Shown: positions 45,004 through 53,107, numbered from the stretch's first letter. The stretch: DNA of 64,000 nt from Flavobacterium johnsoniae UW101 (GCF_000016645.1 NC_009441.1:5580001-5644000), one strand, 5' to 3'. A program made the numbers and translations. The notes: a model not told the origin generated them from the letters alone.

Positions 45004-45124
45004 ACCTCCAGCTTTAGCTGGAGGTTTTAAAAATTAAAAGTAAAGAAGGCTTTAGCTAAACTTTTTATTCGGCTAAAGCCTTTTCTGTTTGCAAATTGGT
45101 TACCTCCAGCTGAAGCTCGAGGCA
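45004..45124. repeat. Nested inverted-repeat element, family R2, copy 2
   Basis: CCTCCAGCTTTAGCTGGAGG opens the element and CCTCCAGCTGAAGC closes it. Inner arms are GGCTTTAGC and GGCTAAAGCC. The same words build the middle of the element at 5332-5573. It lies between sulfatase 2 and the YeiH-type gene. Confidence 0.65.
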
Positions 45125-45176
45125 ATTGAAATAAAATCTTAGAATCGATAATTCTTAGAATAATCAAATCAAAAAT

Positions 45177-46436
45177 ATGTCAACTCAATCTAAAAAATTT
45201 AATATCCACGAAGACTGGACTGTTGTAATTCTGGGATTTATAATCATTGGGATTTCACTTTTTATATTTCTTCCCGAAGTTCCCGTTTTTAACTGGTCAA
45301 ACCCTGCCGATTTACAAGCAAAAGTATTCGATCTTCAAAACCTTGAAATTCTTTTTATTCAATTTATATATTTTATTTCCATTGGTACGCTGGGTACTTT
45401 TTTGATTGGAAGACCTGTAAGATATTTTCTATTTACTTTTCCTGTAGTATATATCTTAACATTAATTGCCCTTATTCTGGCTGGAAATGCAGCCATAAAA
45501 TCGATTAATCTCGAAGCTGTAATTTTTAGTTTGATAATTGGTTTGGCTATTGGCAACTTTTTCAAACTTCCGGAATGGTTTCGCTCTGCACTTTCTACAG
45601 AAGTTTTTGTAAAAATTGGACTGGTTTTATTGGGAACCAGTGTTATTTTTTCAGATATTTTAAAGGCAGGATCATTAGGCTTAATACAGGCATTGGTTGT
45701 TGTTATATCTGTCTGGTGTTTTGCCTTTTGGCTTTGCCGAAAATTAAAAGTCGACGATGAACTCACAATGATGATTTCGAGTGCCGTTTCTATCTGCGGT
45801 GTTTCTGCTGCAATTGCAACATCGGGCGCAATAAAAGGCGATTCTAAAAAATTATCATACGTTATTTCAATTGTTTTGGTAACCGCAATTCCCATGATGA
45901 TTTTCATGCCTATTATTGCCAGATATTTCAATTTTCCCGAAGAAGTAACCGGAGCATGGCTTGGCGGCAGTATCGACACATCTGGAGCTGTTGTGGCTTC
46001 GGGAACTTTGGTTGGCGAAACGGCTTTAAAAATCAGTACAATTGTAAAATTCTCTCAAAACGTTTTACTCGGATTAGCTGCTTTTGCCATTTCGGTTTAT
46101 TGGACGTATTCGCATAATACAACATCGGAAGCTGTCGAATCCAAACCAACTTTAAAAGTAATCTGGGAGCGTTTCCCAAAATTCGTAATCGGATTTATCG
46201 CTGCTTCTCTGCTCTTTTCATTTCTAATTACACCAGAAACCAGAAACAACGTAAAAGACAGTTTAAAAAACCTTCAGGGAATTTGGTTTGCACTGGCTTT
46301 TACAAGCATAGGTTTAGAAACCAATTTTAAGGATTTATTGAGCAATAACAGCCGTATACCATTATATGCTTTTTTAATTGCACAGTTATTCAATGTGATT
46401 GTTACATTGATTGTTGCGTTTTTGCTTTTTGGGTAA
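45177..46436 (+). CDS. YeiH/UPF0324-family putative sulfate exporter
   Basis: The 419-residue protein has about ten membrane helices and family landmarks: VKIGLVLLGTSVIFSDILKAG, SAVSICGVSAAIATSGAIKGD, GAWLGGSIDTSGAVVASG and FALAFTSIGLETNFKDLL. The family is annotated as putative sulfate exporters. Export of the sulfate freed by the sulfatases would fit this place, but transport direction is not known. Confidence 0.88.
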   Translation: MSTQSKKFNIHEDWTVVILGFIIIGISLFIFLPEVPVFNWSNPADLQAKVFDLQNLEILFIQFIYFISIGTLGTFLIGRPVRYFLFTFPVVYILTLIALILAGNAAIKSINLEAVIFSLIIGLAIGNFFKLPEWFRSALSTEVFVKIGLVLLGTSVIFSDILKAGSLGLIQALVVVISVWCFAFWLCRKLKVDDELTMMISSAVSICGVSAAIATSGAIKGDSKKLSYVISIVLVTAIPMMIFMPIIARYFNFPEEVTGAWLGGSIDTSGAVVASGTLVGETALKISTIVKFSQNVLLGLAAFAISVYWTYSHNTTSEAVESKPTLKVIWERFPKFVIGFIAASLLFSFLITPETRNNVKDSLKNLQGIWFALAFTSIGLETNFKDLLSNNSRIPLYAFLIAQLFNVIVTLIVAFLLFG

Positions 46437-46440
46437 TAGT

Positions 46441-46575
46441 TGAACCGCAAAGGGCGCTAAGTTTTACGCTAAGCACGCTAAGTCATTGCGAGGAACGAAG
46501 CAGTCACATTAACAATTAGCTGCAAAGCTTGATTAAACAAATGAGATTGCTACGTTCCTCGCAATGACATGCTTT
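46441..46575. repeat. Intergenic inverted repeat (TCATTGCGAGGAACG family)
   Basis: TCATTGCGAGGAACGAAGCA near the left end and TACGTTCCTCGCAATGACAT near the right end are inverted arms. The left flank has GCTAAG-type direct repeats. It follows the YeiH-type gene. Confidence 0.65.
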
Positions 46576-46680
46576 GTATCTTACAGCCAACTAAAACATT
46601 AAAAAACAACAAATTACAACCTAAAAACATACCTATACCCTATTACATCACATCTTTTTTTCAAAAAAAGTAAAGAATAA

Positions 46681-46733
46681 TTTGGTTTTTACAATATTAA
46701 ACATAACTTTGTCTATAGAATTAGTAGAGTTTA
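46681..46733 (+). promoter_or_regulatory. Promoter of the third sulfatase unit with conserved start region
   Basis: TTTGG and TAACTTTG (46704-46711) have the same 19-bp spacing as at the SusC unit. CTATAGAATTAGTAGAGTTT follows, one base different from the SusC copy. Sequence outside these blocks is diverged, so the match is not a recent duplication of the whole region. Confidence 0.7.
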
Positions 46734-46751
46734 AAATTAAAAACTTACATT

Positions 46752-46838
46752 TTGAAAACAGCAGTACACAATACGTTTCACATTCTTCGTAAAAAAAACA
46801 CTTATAACGCTTCTTGTTATATGTGCAGCTGTTGTTAA
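46752..46838 (+). CDS. 28-residue cysteine-rich leader peptide B
   Basis: A TTG-started frame of 28 codons begins KTAVHNTFHILRKK and ends ASCYMCSCC with a TAA stop. It matches leader A in length, position after the promoter and terminal Cys pattern, while the middle residues differ. A longer overlapping frame (46814-47002) exists but is not matched in leader A. The start codon is weak, as in leader A (GTG), which suits a low-level leader. Confidence 0.65.
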   Translation: MKTAVHNTFHILRKKNTYNASCYMCSCC

Positions 46839-46932
46839 TTCTTCCATTTATGTTCGCTTTCAATCGGTTTAAAATTAAAATCGGGACACATCAAAACGAA
46901 CTGCATTTATCCCAAATTCTATTGAAATATCA

Positions 46933-46952
46933 TTTGAAGCCTGTGCTTCAAA
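46933..46952 (+). promoter_or_regulatory. Hairpin between leader peptide B and the CGGCAA element
   Basis: TTTGAAGC and GCTTCAAA form a perfect 8-bp stem with loop CTGT. No such stem with the same sequence is seen in leader A, which has a different hairpin nearer the peptide stop. Confidence 0.45.
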
Positions 46953-46978
46953 AGTTATTACGTTATACTAAATCAAAA

Positions 46979-47002
46979 ATGAAAATGGAGACGACAAACT
47001 AA
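46979..47002 (+). CDS. Mini-ORF of seven codons before the conserved hairpin
   Basis: ATG plus six codons (MKMETTN) ends 20 nt before the CGGCAA hairpin. It sits where leader A has its poly-Cys mini-ORF but has no Cys codon. It may be chance. Confidence 0.25.
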   Translation: MKMETTN

Positions 47003-47022
47003 CATTCTTTTTGATTACAAAG

Positions 47023-47074
47023 GGTCATTTCTGCGGCAACAGAAATGACCTGATTTTAAAGAACATTTATCACT
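47023..47074 (+). ncRNA. Conserved leader RNA element B: CGGCAA-loop hairpin plus downstream box
   Basis: GGTCATTTCTG and CAGAAATGACC form an 11-bp stem around the loop CGGCAA, and TTAAAGAACATTTATCACT follows at 47056-47074. Against element A, one stem pair is changed on both strands, which supports a real RNA stem. It lies 39 nt before the start of the sulfatase gene. Confidence 0.65.
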
Positions 47075-47113
47075 TACAAAAACAAAAACCAACACACAAA
47101 AAAGTACATTACA

Positions 47114-48769
47114 ATGAATACAAAAATTACAAAACTTCTGTTTTCCATTCTTTTAACCGGAGCTTTCACTTCTCAGGAGTCAAATGCTCAAACCGAAACG
47201 AAACCCAATATTATTCTGATTTTGGTTGATGATATGGGATATTCAGATTTAGGAAATTATGGTTCAGAAATTAAAACACCAAATCTTGATAAACTGGCTT
47301 CAGAAGGTTTACGATTACGCGAATTTTATAACAATTCGATTTGTGCCCCAACAAGGGCTTCTCTCCTAACCGGACAATATCAGCATAAAGCCGGAGTTGG
47401 ATTTTTTGATGTAAATTTAGGTCTACCGGCTTATCAGGGCTACTTAAACAAAGAATCTTTAACGCTTGGAGAAGTTTTCCGTTCTGGCGGTTACAGCACA
47501 CTTTTATCTGGAAAATGGCACGTGGGTTCTGAAGATCAGGCGCAATGGCCGAATCAAAGAGGATTTGACAAATTTTACGGAATCTTAAAAGGCGCCTCAA
47601 ACTATTTTGACACCAAACCGCTTCCATTTGGAAAAACACCTTATCCGGTAAAATTAATCCGCAATAACGAAGAACTGCATCCAAAAGATGATTCATATTA
47701 TTTTACAGATGAAATTGGAAATAATGCAGTGACTTTTTTAGATGAGCAAAACAAAGAAAATAAACCTTTCTTTTTATACTTAGCCTTTACCGCACCTCAC
47801 TGGCCGCTACAGGCAAAACCTATTGATATTGCCAAATACAGAGGAAAATTTGACGAAGGCTGGGATGTTTTAAGAGAAAAAAGAATTCAGAAACTAAAAG
47901 CAAACGGCATTTTACCGGCAGACCAAACTATATCGCCAAGAGATCCTGAAGTTCCGGAATGGAATAAACTAACGTATGACGAAAAGCAATTTTGGAAAGC
48001 TAAAATGGAAGTTTATGCCGCAATGGTCGACAATATGGATCAAAATGTGGGTAAAGTTCTTGACAAACTAAAAGCTTTGAAAAAAGACAAAAATACGCTG
48101 ATTATTTTCATATCAGACAACGGCGCTCAGGGAGGATTCAATACATATAATCCGCTGGGAAGAGGTTTGGTTCGAAATGATGGACCAGTTGGAACTTCGG
48201 GTTCATTTGATTATCAGGAACAAAACTGGGCTTACTTATCTAATACTCCGTTACAGCAATATAAAAACAATATGCATGAAGGCGGTTTTAGTTCGCCGTT
48301 TATTGCCTGGTATCCGTCAAAAATCAAAGCGGGCAGAATTGATAAAGGAACCGGACACATTATTGACCTCGCTCCTACTTTTTATGAACTAGCCGGAATT
48401 GAATACCCAAAAGAATATAATGGTGTGACGACAAACGCCCTGGCTGGAAAAAGTTTGTTACCTGTTTTATTTAATAATGTTTCACAGGTCGACAGAGGCG
48501 CACCATTATTTTGGGAAAGAGCCGGAAACAGAGCCGTTCGCGATGGAAAATGGAAGTTAGTTTCGATTTATCCTTCTTATGAATGGGAATTGTATGATCT
48601 TGAAAAAGACCGAGGAGAAACTACAAATGTAGCCCAACAGAATCCGGCAATCGTAAACAAACTTTCGGCTTCGTATTTTGAATGGGCAGACAAAACGGGA
48701 GTTGTAGAATACAGCAAATTCAAACTAAAACCAGAAACAATGCCAGGCGGTGCGGCACTGAAAAAATAA
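47114..48769 (+). CDS. Arylsulfatase-type sulfatase 3
   Basis: The 551-residue secreted enzyme has a signal peptide (LLFSILLTGAFTSQESNAQ) and IILILVDDMGYSDLGNYGSEI for metal binding. The formylglycine site is Cys77 in SICAPTRASLLTGQ; LLSGKWHVGSEDQAQWPNQRGFDKFYG and IFISDNGAQGGF follow. Bacterial arylsulfatases of this class act in the periplasm after formylglycine maturation. It has its own Cys-leader promoter and is followed by an R1 repeat and then cysK. Confidence 0.93.
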   Translation: MNTKITKLLFSILLTGAFTSQESNAQTETKPNIILILVDDMGYSDLGNYGSEIKTPNLDKLASEGLRLREFYNNSICAPTRASLLTGQYQHKAGVGFFDVNLGLPAYQGYLNKESLTLGEVFRSGGYSTLLSGKWHVGSEDQAQWPNQRGFDKFYGILKGASNYFDTKPLPFGKTPYPVKLIRNNEELHPKDDSYYFTDEIGNNAVTFLDEQNKENKPFFLYLAFTAPHWPLQAKPIDIAKYRGKFDEGWDVLREKRIQKLKANGILPADQTISPRDPEVPEWNKLTYDEKQFWKAKMEVYAAMVDNMDQNVGKVLDKLKALKKDKNTLIIFISDNGAQGGFNTYNPLGRGLVRNDGPVGTSGSFDYQEQNWAYLSNTPLQQYKNNMHEGGFSSPFIAWYPSKIKAGRIDKGTGHIIDLAPTFYELAGIEYPKEYNGVTTNALAGKSLLPVLFNNVSQVDRGAPLFWERAGNRAVRDGKWKLVSIYPSYEWELYDLEKDRGETTNVAQQNPAIVNKLSASYFEWADKTGVVEYSKFKLKPETMPGGAALKK

Positions 48770-48778
48770 AATTATTAA

Positions 48779-48932
48779 TTTAAACACATAGAAACATAGA
48801 TCTTTTTTCTTGAGATAAAGATTAAAAAGATGACAGGTCGTCACACATAGTCACGATAGCTATCGGGATAAGTTAATGCAAGTGAAACGTCTTTTTTAAA
48901 GTGTCGAAATTCTATGTTTCTATGTGTTTAAA
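48779..48932. repeat. Interspersed inverted-repeat element, family R1, copy 3 (core inverted)
   Basis: The 21-bp inverted ends match copies 1 and 2. The interior carries TTAATGCAAGTGAAACG, which is the reverse complement of the CGTTTCACTTGCATTAA block of copy 1. A GATAGCTATCGGGAT palindrome piece is also inside. It lies between sulfatase 3 and cysK. Confidence 0.75.
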
Positions 48933-48967
48933 TTACTCAATAATTGAAGTTTAAAAATATCAAACAC

Positions 48968-49888
48968 ATGAAATATCAAAACATTTTAGAAACCATTGGC
49001 AATACGCCGCACATTAAGCTCAACAAGCTTTTTAAAACCCATGAGGTATGGATTAAGTTAGAAAAATCAAATCCGGGATCGAGTATCAAAGACAGGATTG
49101 CTCTGGCTATGATTGAAGATGCAGAGAAAAAAGGACTTTTAAATCCGGATTCTATTATTATTGAGCCAACATCCGGAAATACCGGAATTGGGCTTTCGTT
49201 AGTGGCAGCCGTAAAAGGGTATAAAGTAATTATTGTAATGCCGGAATCGATGAGTGTTGAACGCCGAAAAATTATCGAAGCTTATGGTGCCGAATATGTT
49301 TTGACACCGAGGGAAAAAGGAACTTCTGGAGCGGTTGAAAAAGCAAATGAACTGGCATCGACTATTAAAAACTCTTTCCTCCCTTCTCAATTTACCAATA
49401 GAGCCAATGTTGAAGTTCACGAAAGAACAACGGCACAGGAAATCCTTGCCGATTTTCCAGACGGTATTGATTATTTGATTACGGGAGTTGGTACAGGCGG
49501 GCACATTACTGGAGTTTCTAAAATTTTGAAACAGCATTTTCCAAATCTTAAAACAATTGCAGTAGAGCCTGCCCTTTCTCCGGTTTTAAGCGGCGGTATT
49601 CCTGCTCCTCACCCATTACAGGGAATTGGCGCCGGATTTATTCCTGAAGTTTTTAACTGTGAATATGTAGATGAGATTGTAACGATCGAAAAAAATGATG
49701 CTTTTTCATTTGCTAAAAAAATAGCAAAAGAGGAAGGCATTTTTGGAGGAATTTCTACTGGAGCAGCATTAGCAGCGGTTTCTAAAAAAATAAAAAATAT
49801 TCCGGAAGATGCCGTAATACTGACTTTTAATTATGATACCGGAGAACGTTATCTTTCTGTAGAAGAATTATTCGATTTTTTCTCATAA
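48968..49888 (+). CDS. cysK: Cysteine synthase A
   Basis: CysK joins O-acetylserine and sulfide into cysteine using PLP. The 306-residue product has [14 protein letters not shown], the PLP lysine in [46 protein letters not shown] and [14 protein letters not shown]. The ATG before KYQNILE is preferred over a TTG 24 bp upstream. Its place between a sulfatase and the cysteine desulfurase encapsulin makes it the centre of the sulfur flow of this region. Confidence 0.95.
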   Translation: MKYQNILETIGNTPHIKLNKLFKTHEVWIKLEKSNPGSSIKDRIALAMIEDAEKKGLLNPDSIIIEPTSGNTGIGLSLVAAVKGYKVIIVMPESMSVERRKIIEAYGAEYVLTPREKGTSGAVEKANELASTIKNSFLPSQFTNRANVEVHERTTAQEILADFPDGIDYLITGVGTGGHITGVSKILKQHFPNLKTIAVEPALSPVLSGGIPAPHPLQGIGAGFIPEVFNCEYVDEIVTIEKNDAFSFAKKIAKEEGIFGGISTGAALAAVSKKIKNIPEDAVILTFNYDTGERYLSVEELFDFFS

Positions 49889-49993
49889 AAAACTAAATAC
49901 CAAAACATTACATAAAAATAAAACCCGTAATTTTAAGAGTTAAATCTTAGAATTGTTCAAAAAAATAAAAAGTAACCAAAAAACCTTAAAACT

Positions 49994-50914
49994 ATGGCAG
50001 ATTTACAAAAACAACAGACCGCATTAGGCGATGTTGCTGCAAGACAATTAGCAATCGCAACTCGTACCGTTCCTCAAATTGGTACTATTACACCACGCTG
50101 GTTAACGCATCTTTTGCATTGGGTTCCTGTAGAATCAGGAGTATTTCGTTTGAATAAAGTTAAAAACGCAAACCACATTGAAGTCGATTGTTCTGCCCGT
50201 GACGAAAGGGTTTTACCTAACACTTTCGTAGATTATATCGAAAATCCAAGAGAATACAATCTGGCAGCCGTACAAACTATTGTTGATGTTCATACCCGCG
50301 TTTCTGATTTGTACAGCAAGCCGTATAACCAAATTTCTGAACAGCTTCGTCTGGCAATCGAAACCATCAAAGAGCGTCAGGAAAGCGAATTAATCAACAA
50401 CAAAGATTACGGATTATTGAGCAACGTTGCGCCGTCTCAAATTATAAAAACCAGAACAGGAGCACCAACTCCGGATGATTTAGATGAATTGCTGACAAAA
50501 GTCTGGAAAGAACCTGGATTCTTTTTACTGCATCCGCTTGCAATTGCTGCTTTTGGACGCGAATGTACACGTCGTGGTGTTCCGCCTCCAACAACTTCAT
50601 TATTTGGATCCCAGTTTTTAACCTGGAGAGGAATTCCGCTTATTCCATCAGATAAATTGCCAATCGTAAAAGGAAAATCAAAAATCATTCTTTTAAGAAC
50701 AGGCGAAAGCCGTCAGGGCGTTATCGGATTAATCCAGCCGGGATTACAAGGCGAACAATCTCCTGGATTATCGGTTCGTTTTATGGGAATTAATGAAAAA
50801 GCCATTGCTTCGTATTTAGTATCGCTGTATTGTTCTTTGGCTATTTTAGTTGATGATGCTATTGCTGTTTTAGAAGATGTAGAAATAGGAAAGTATCATG
50901 AGTACAAATATTAA
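49994..50914 (+). CDS. Family 2A encapsulin shell protein
   Basis: The 306-residue protein matches the SrpI-like family 2A encapsulins, HK97-fold shells that self-assemble in the cytoplasm. Visible parts are RQLAIATRTVPQIGTITPRWLTHLLHWVPVESGVFRLNKV, EVDCSARDERVLPNTFVDYIENPREY, EKAIASYLVSLYCSLAILVDDAIAVL and the C-terminal VEIGKY. The next gene overlaps by 17 bp and encodes the known cargo type for this family, a cysteine desulfurase. Confidence 0.92.
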   Translation: MADLQKQQTALGDVAARQLAIATRTVPQIGTITPRWLTHLLHWVPVESGVFRLNKVKNANHIEVDCSARDERVLPNTFVDYIENPREYNLAAVQTIVDVHTRVSDLYSKPYNQISEQLRLAIETIKERQESELINNKDYGLLSNVAPSQIIKTRTGAPTPDDLDELLTKVWKEPGFFLLHPLAIAAFGRECTRRGVPPPTTSLFGSQFLTWRGIPLIPSDKLPIVKGKSKIILLRTGESRQGVIGLIQPGLQGEQSPGLSVRFMGINEKAIASYLVSLYCSLAILVDDAIAVLEDVEIGKYHEYKY

Positions 50915-52832
50915 CAACAACGGTTTACCAAACATCGACGATCTGCAAAATTTAGCAAACGAGTTGTTTAAAGCTTTACCGAATGAGTTTCCAAAAGAAA
51001 TTTCATTAAGTCCGGATAAAGCCGAACATCCCCGTGCGGTAAAAATTGCAGAAACGATTTTACATGCCGGAAACAGTGATCAGTTTGGTCATATTCCTGC
51101 GGTGAGTCCGTCGAGTGTACCGCCGGCGCCGCCTGCATTCAGCGGTTTTGGAGCTTCTCCTTCTGTATCAAATTACGGCAATACTGGAGCTTCAGCTTTA
51201 TACCCAAATGCCGGGGCAGGATTTAATCCGCAAAATAGAAATTCATCTTCAGGAGTTGAGGAAAACCATGATTTAAATATGAACAATCCACATAATGGGT
51301 TTTATGATTCAAATTTAAAAAACGGGAATTCCCCTCAATTGAATGAAGAAAGTCTTTTCTCGGTTTTTTCACTGAACCATCAATATCTGCCTTTTCAAGC
51401 TGAAAATTCTTCTTTTGAGATCGAATTGCAGGCGGCTTTGGCATCTGTTGATACTCAGTTTAAAAAACGTGAAGAATTTCCTTTAAACGGAAATGAAACA
51501 GCAAATTCGTATTATTTTTTAGATCAGAATCCTTTTGCATTTGATAAAAGAAGTACAGATCTTATAGTTGGAAATTCTTTCGATCATAAAGAGATCCAGC
51601 TTTTTAAAGGACATTATTTTGATGCTTCACTAGTAAAAAAGGATTTCCCGATTTTGAGAGAAACAGTAAACGGAAAGCCTTTAGTTTGGTTTGATAATGC
51701 GGCAACAACGCAGAAACCACAATCAGTTATTGACAGAATTGCGTATTTCTACGAACACGAAAATTCAAATATCCATCGTGCAGCGCATGAACTGGCGGCG
51801 CGTGCCTCTGATGCGTATGAAGCGGCGCGTGAAAAAGTGAAAGCTTTTTTAAATGCCGGTTCTGTAAATGAAATTGTTTTTGTGAGAGGCGCAACAGAAG
51901 GAATAAATCTGGTGGCTTCGACCTGGGGCGAACAGAATTTAAATTCAGGCGATGAAATTATTGTGAGTAATCTTGAGCATCATGCGAATATTGTTCCGTG
52001 GAAACGTCTTGCTGATAAAAAAGGCTTAAAACTAAGAGTAATTCCTGTTGATGACGATGGTCAGATTCTGCTTGATGAATATGCAAAACTGCTCACCTCA
52101 AAAACACGTTTGGTTGCTTTTACTCAAGTTTCAAATGCTTTAGGAACAGTAACACCTGCAAAAAAAATAGTTGAAATGGCACACGCTGCCGGAGCAAAAG
52201 TTTTAATTGACGGTGCACAATCGGTTTCGCATATGAAAGTCGATGTTCAGCATTTAAATCCAGACTGGCTGGTTTTTTCAGGACATAAATTATTTGGTCC
52301 AACGGGAATTGGAGCTTTGTACGGAAAAGAAGACTTACTAAACGAAATGCAGCCGTATCAATCTGGCGGCAACATGATTCAGGATGTGACTTTTGAGGAA
52401 ATAAAATACCACAAAGCACCCAATCGTTTTGAAGCCGGAACCGGAAATATTGCCGATGCCATTGGTCTTGGCGCGGCAATAGATTATGTCACCAAATTAG
52501 GAATCGAAGCCATTGGTCAATACGAGCATTATTTGTTAGAATATGCCACAAGATTATTGAAAGAAATTCCGGGTGTACGATTGATTGGAACTGCCAAAGA
52601 CAAAGCCAGTGTATTGTCTTTTAATTTACAAGGTTATTCAAACGATCAGGTGGGTCAGGCTTTAAACAAAGAAGGTGTTGCGGTGCGAACAGGACATCAT
52701 TGTGCACAGCCTATTTTAAGAAGAATGGGTGTTGAAACGACTGTTCGTCCGTCATTAGCATTTTATAATACAACCGAAGATGTCGATACTTTTATTAAAA
52801 CCATTTGGGAACTTAAAAAAGTGAGATTCTAA
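50898..52832 (+). CDS. Encapsulated cysteine desulfurase (SufS-type) with long disordered N terminus
   Basis: Residues about 240-644 are a complete SufS-like enzyme: WFDNAATTQKPQSVIDRI, SNIHRAAHELAARASD, the PLP lysine K464 in VFSGHKLFGPTGIG, and the persulfide cysteine C602 in RTGHHCAQPILRRMG. The first 240 residues are rich in Pro, Gly, Asn and Ser (APPAFSGFGASP, NPHNGFYDSN) and are the type of extension that loads cargo into family 2A shells. It releases sulfur from cysteine, which related compartments store as elemental sulfur. Coupling to the shell gene is by a 17-bp overlap. Confidence 0.93.
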   Translation: MSTNINNNGLPNIDDLQNLANELFKALPNEFPKEISLSPDKAEHPRAVKIAETILHAGNSDQFGHIPAVSPSSVPPAPPAFSGFGASPSVSNYGNTGASALYPNAGAGFNPQNRNSSSGVEENHDLNMNNPHNGFYDSNLKNGNSPQLNEESLFSVFSLNHQYLPFQAENSSFEIELQAALASVDTQFKKREEFPLNGNETANSYYFLDQNPFAFDKRSTDLIVGNSFDHKEIQLFKGHYFDASLVKKDFPILRETVNGKPLVWFDNAATTQKPQSVIDRIAYFYEHENSNIHRAAHELAARASDAYEAAREKVKAFLNAGSVNEIVFVRGATEGINLVASTWGEQNLNSGDEIIVSNLEHHANIVPWKRLADKKGLKLRVIPVDDDGQILLDEYAKLLTSKTRLVAFTQVSNALGTVTPAKKIVEMAHAAGAKVLIDGAQSVSHMKVDVQHLNPDWLVFSGHKLFGPTGIGALYGKEDLLNEMQPYQSGGNMIQDVTFEEIKYHKAPNRFEAGTGNIADAIGLGAAIDYVTKLGIEAIGQYEHYLLEYATRLLKEIPGVRLIGTAKDKASVLSFNLQGYSNDQVGQALNKEGVAVRTGHHCAQPILRRMGVETTVRPSLAFYNTTEDVDTFIKTIWELKKVRF

Positions 52833-52896
52833 AAATAAGGAGATTTTGTTCTCTCGAAATAATTACTTTTTTTGATATTTTAAGTAATTATAAACC

Positions 52897-52928
52897 AAAG
52901 CGATTGTTTTAGGACAATCGCTTTTTTA
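52897..52928 (+). terminator. Intrinsic terminator after the encapsulin operon
   Basis: AAGCGATTGT and ACAATCGCTT flank a 6-nt loop and are followed by a T run, 65 nt after the desulfurase stop. Confidence 0.85.
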
Positions 52929-52968
52929 ATATATAAATAGTAAGAAAGTAAAATAACAGTCATTTTTA

Positions 52969-53107
52969 AATATGGCTTTCGAAGAAGCTGAATATTTATA
53001 GAAAGCATTTATTATCCATGAATATGGCTTCGGAGAAGCTGAATATTTATAGAAAGCATTTATTATCCATGAATATGGCTTCGGAGAAGCTGAATATTTA
53101 TAGAAAT
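52969..53107. repeat. Tandem repeat, three units of about 51 bp
   Basis: Units start at 52969, 53021 and 53072; the last is partial. Each contains AATATGGCTTCGGAGAAGCT and GAATATTTATAGAAAGC. Units 2 and 3 are identical over their shared length. A REP-like CCGCCCCGCTGGGGC palindrome follows at about 53140. A 70-codon frame across it is a product of the repeat and is not called. Confidence 0.8.

Noticed and set aside
44959..45176. Rho-independent terminator made of the R2 element
   Set aside because: The dyads have no consistent T run, so the region is listed as a repeat rather than as a standard terminator.
45359..45979. 206-codon minus-strand frame inside the YeiH-type gene
   Set aside because: It is antisense to a well-conserved membrane protein and shows no recognisable domain.
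46814..47002. 62-codon frame overlapping leader peptide B
   Set aside because: It starts inside the CYMC codons in another frame. The equivalent frame in leader A stops early and differs, whereas the 28-codon frame is matched in length and sequence in both leaders.
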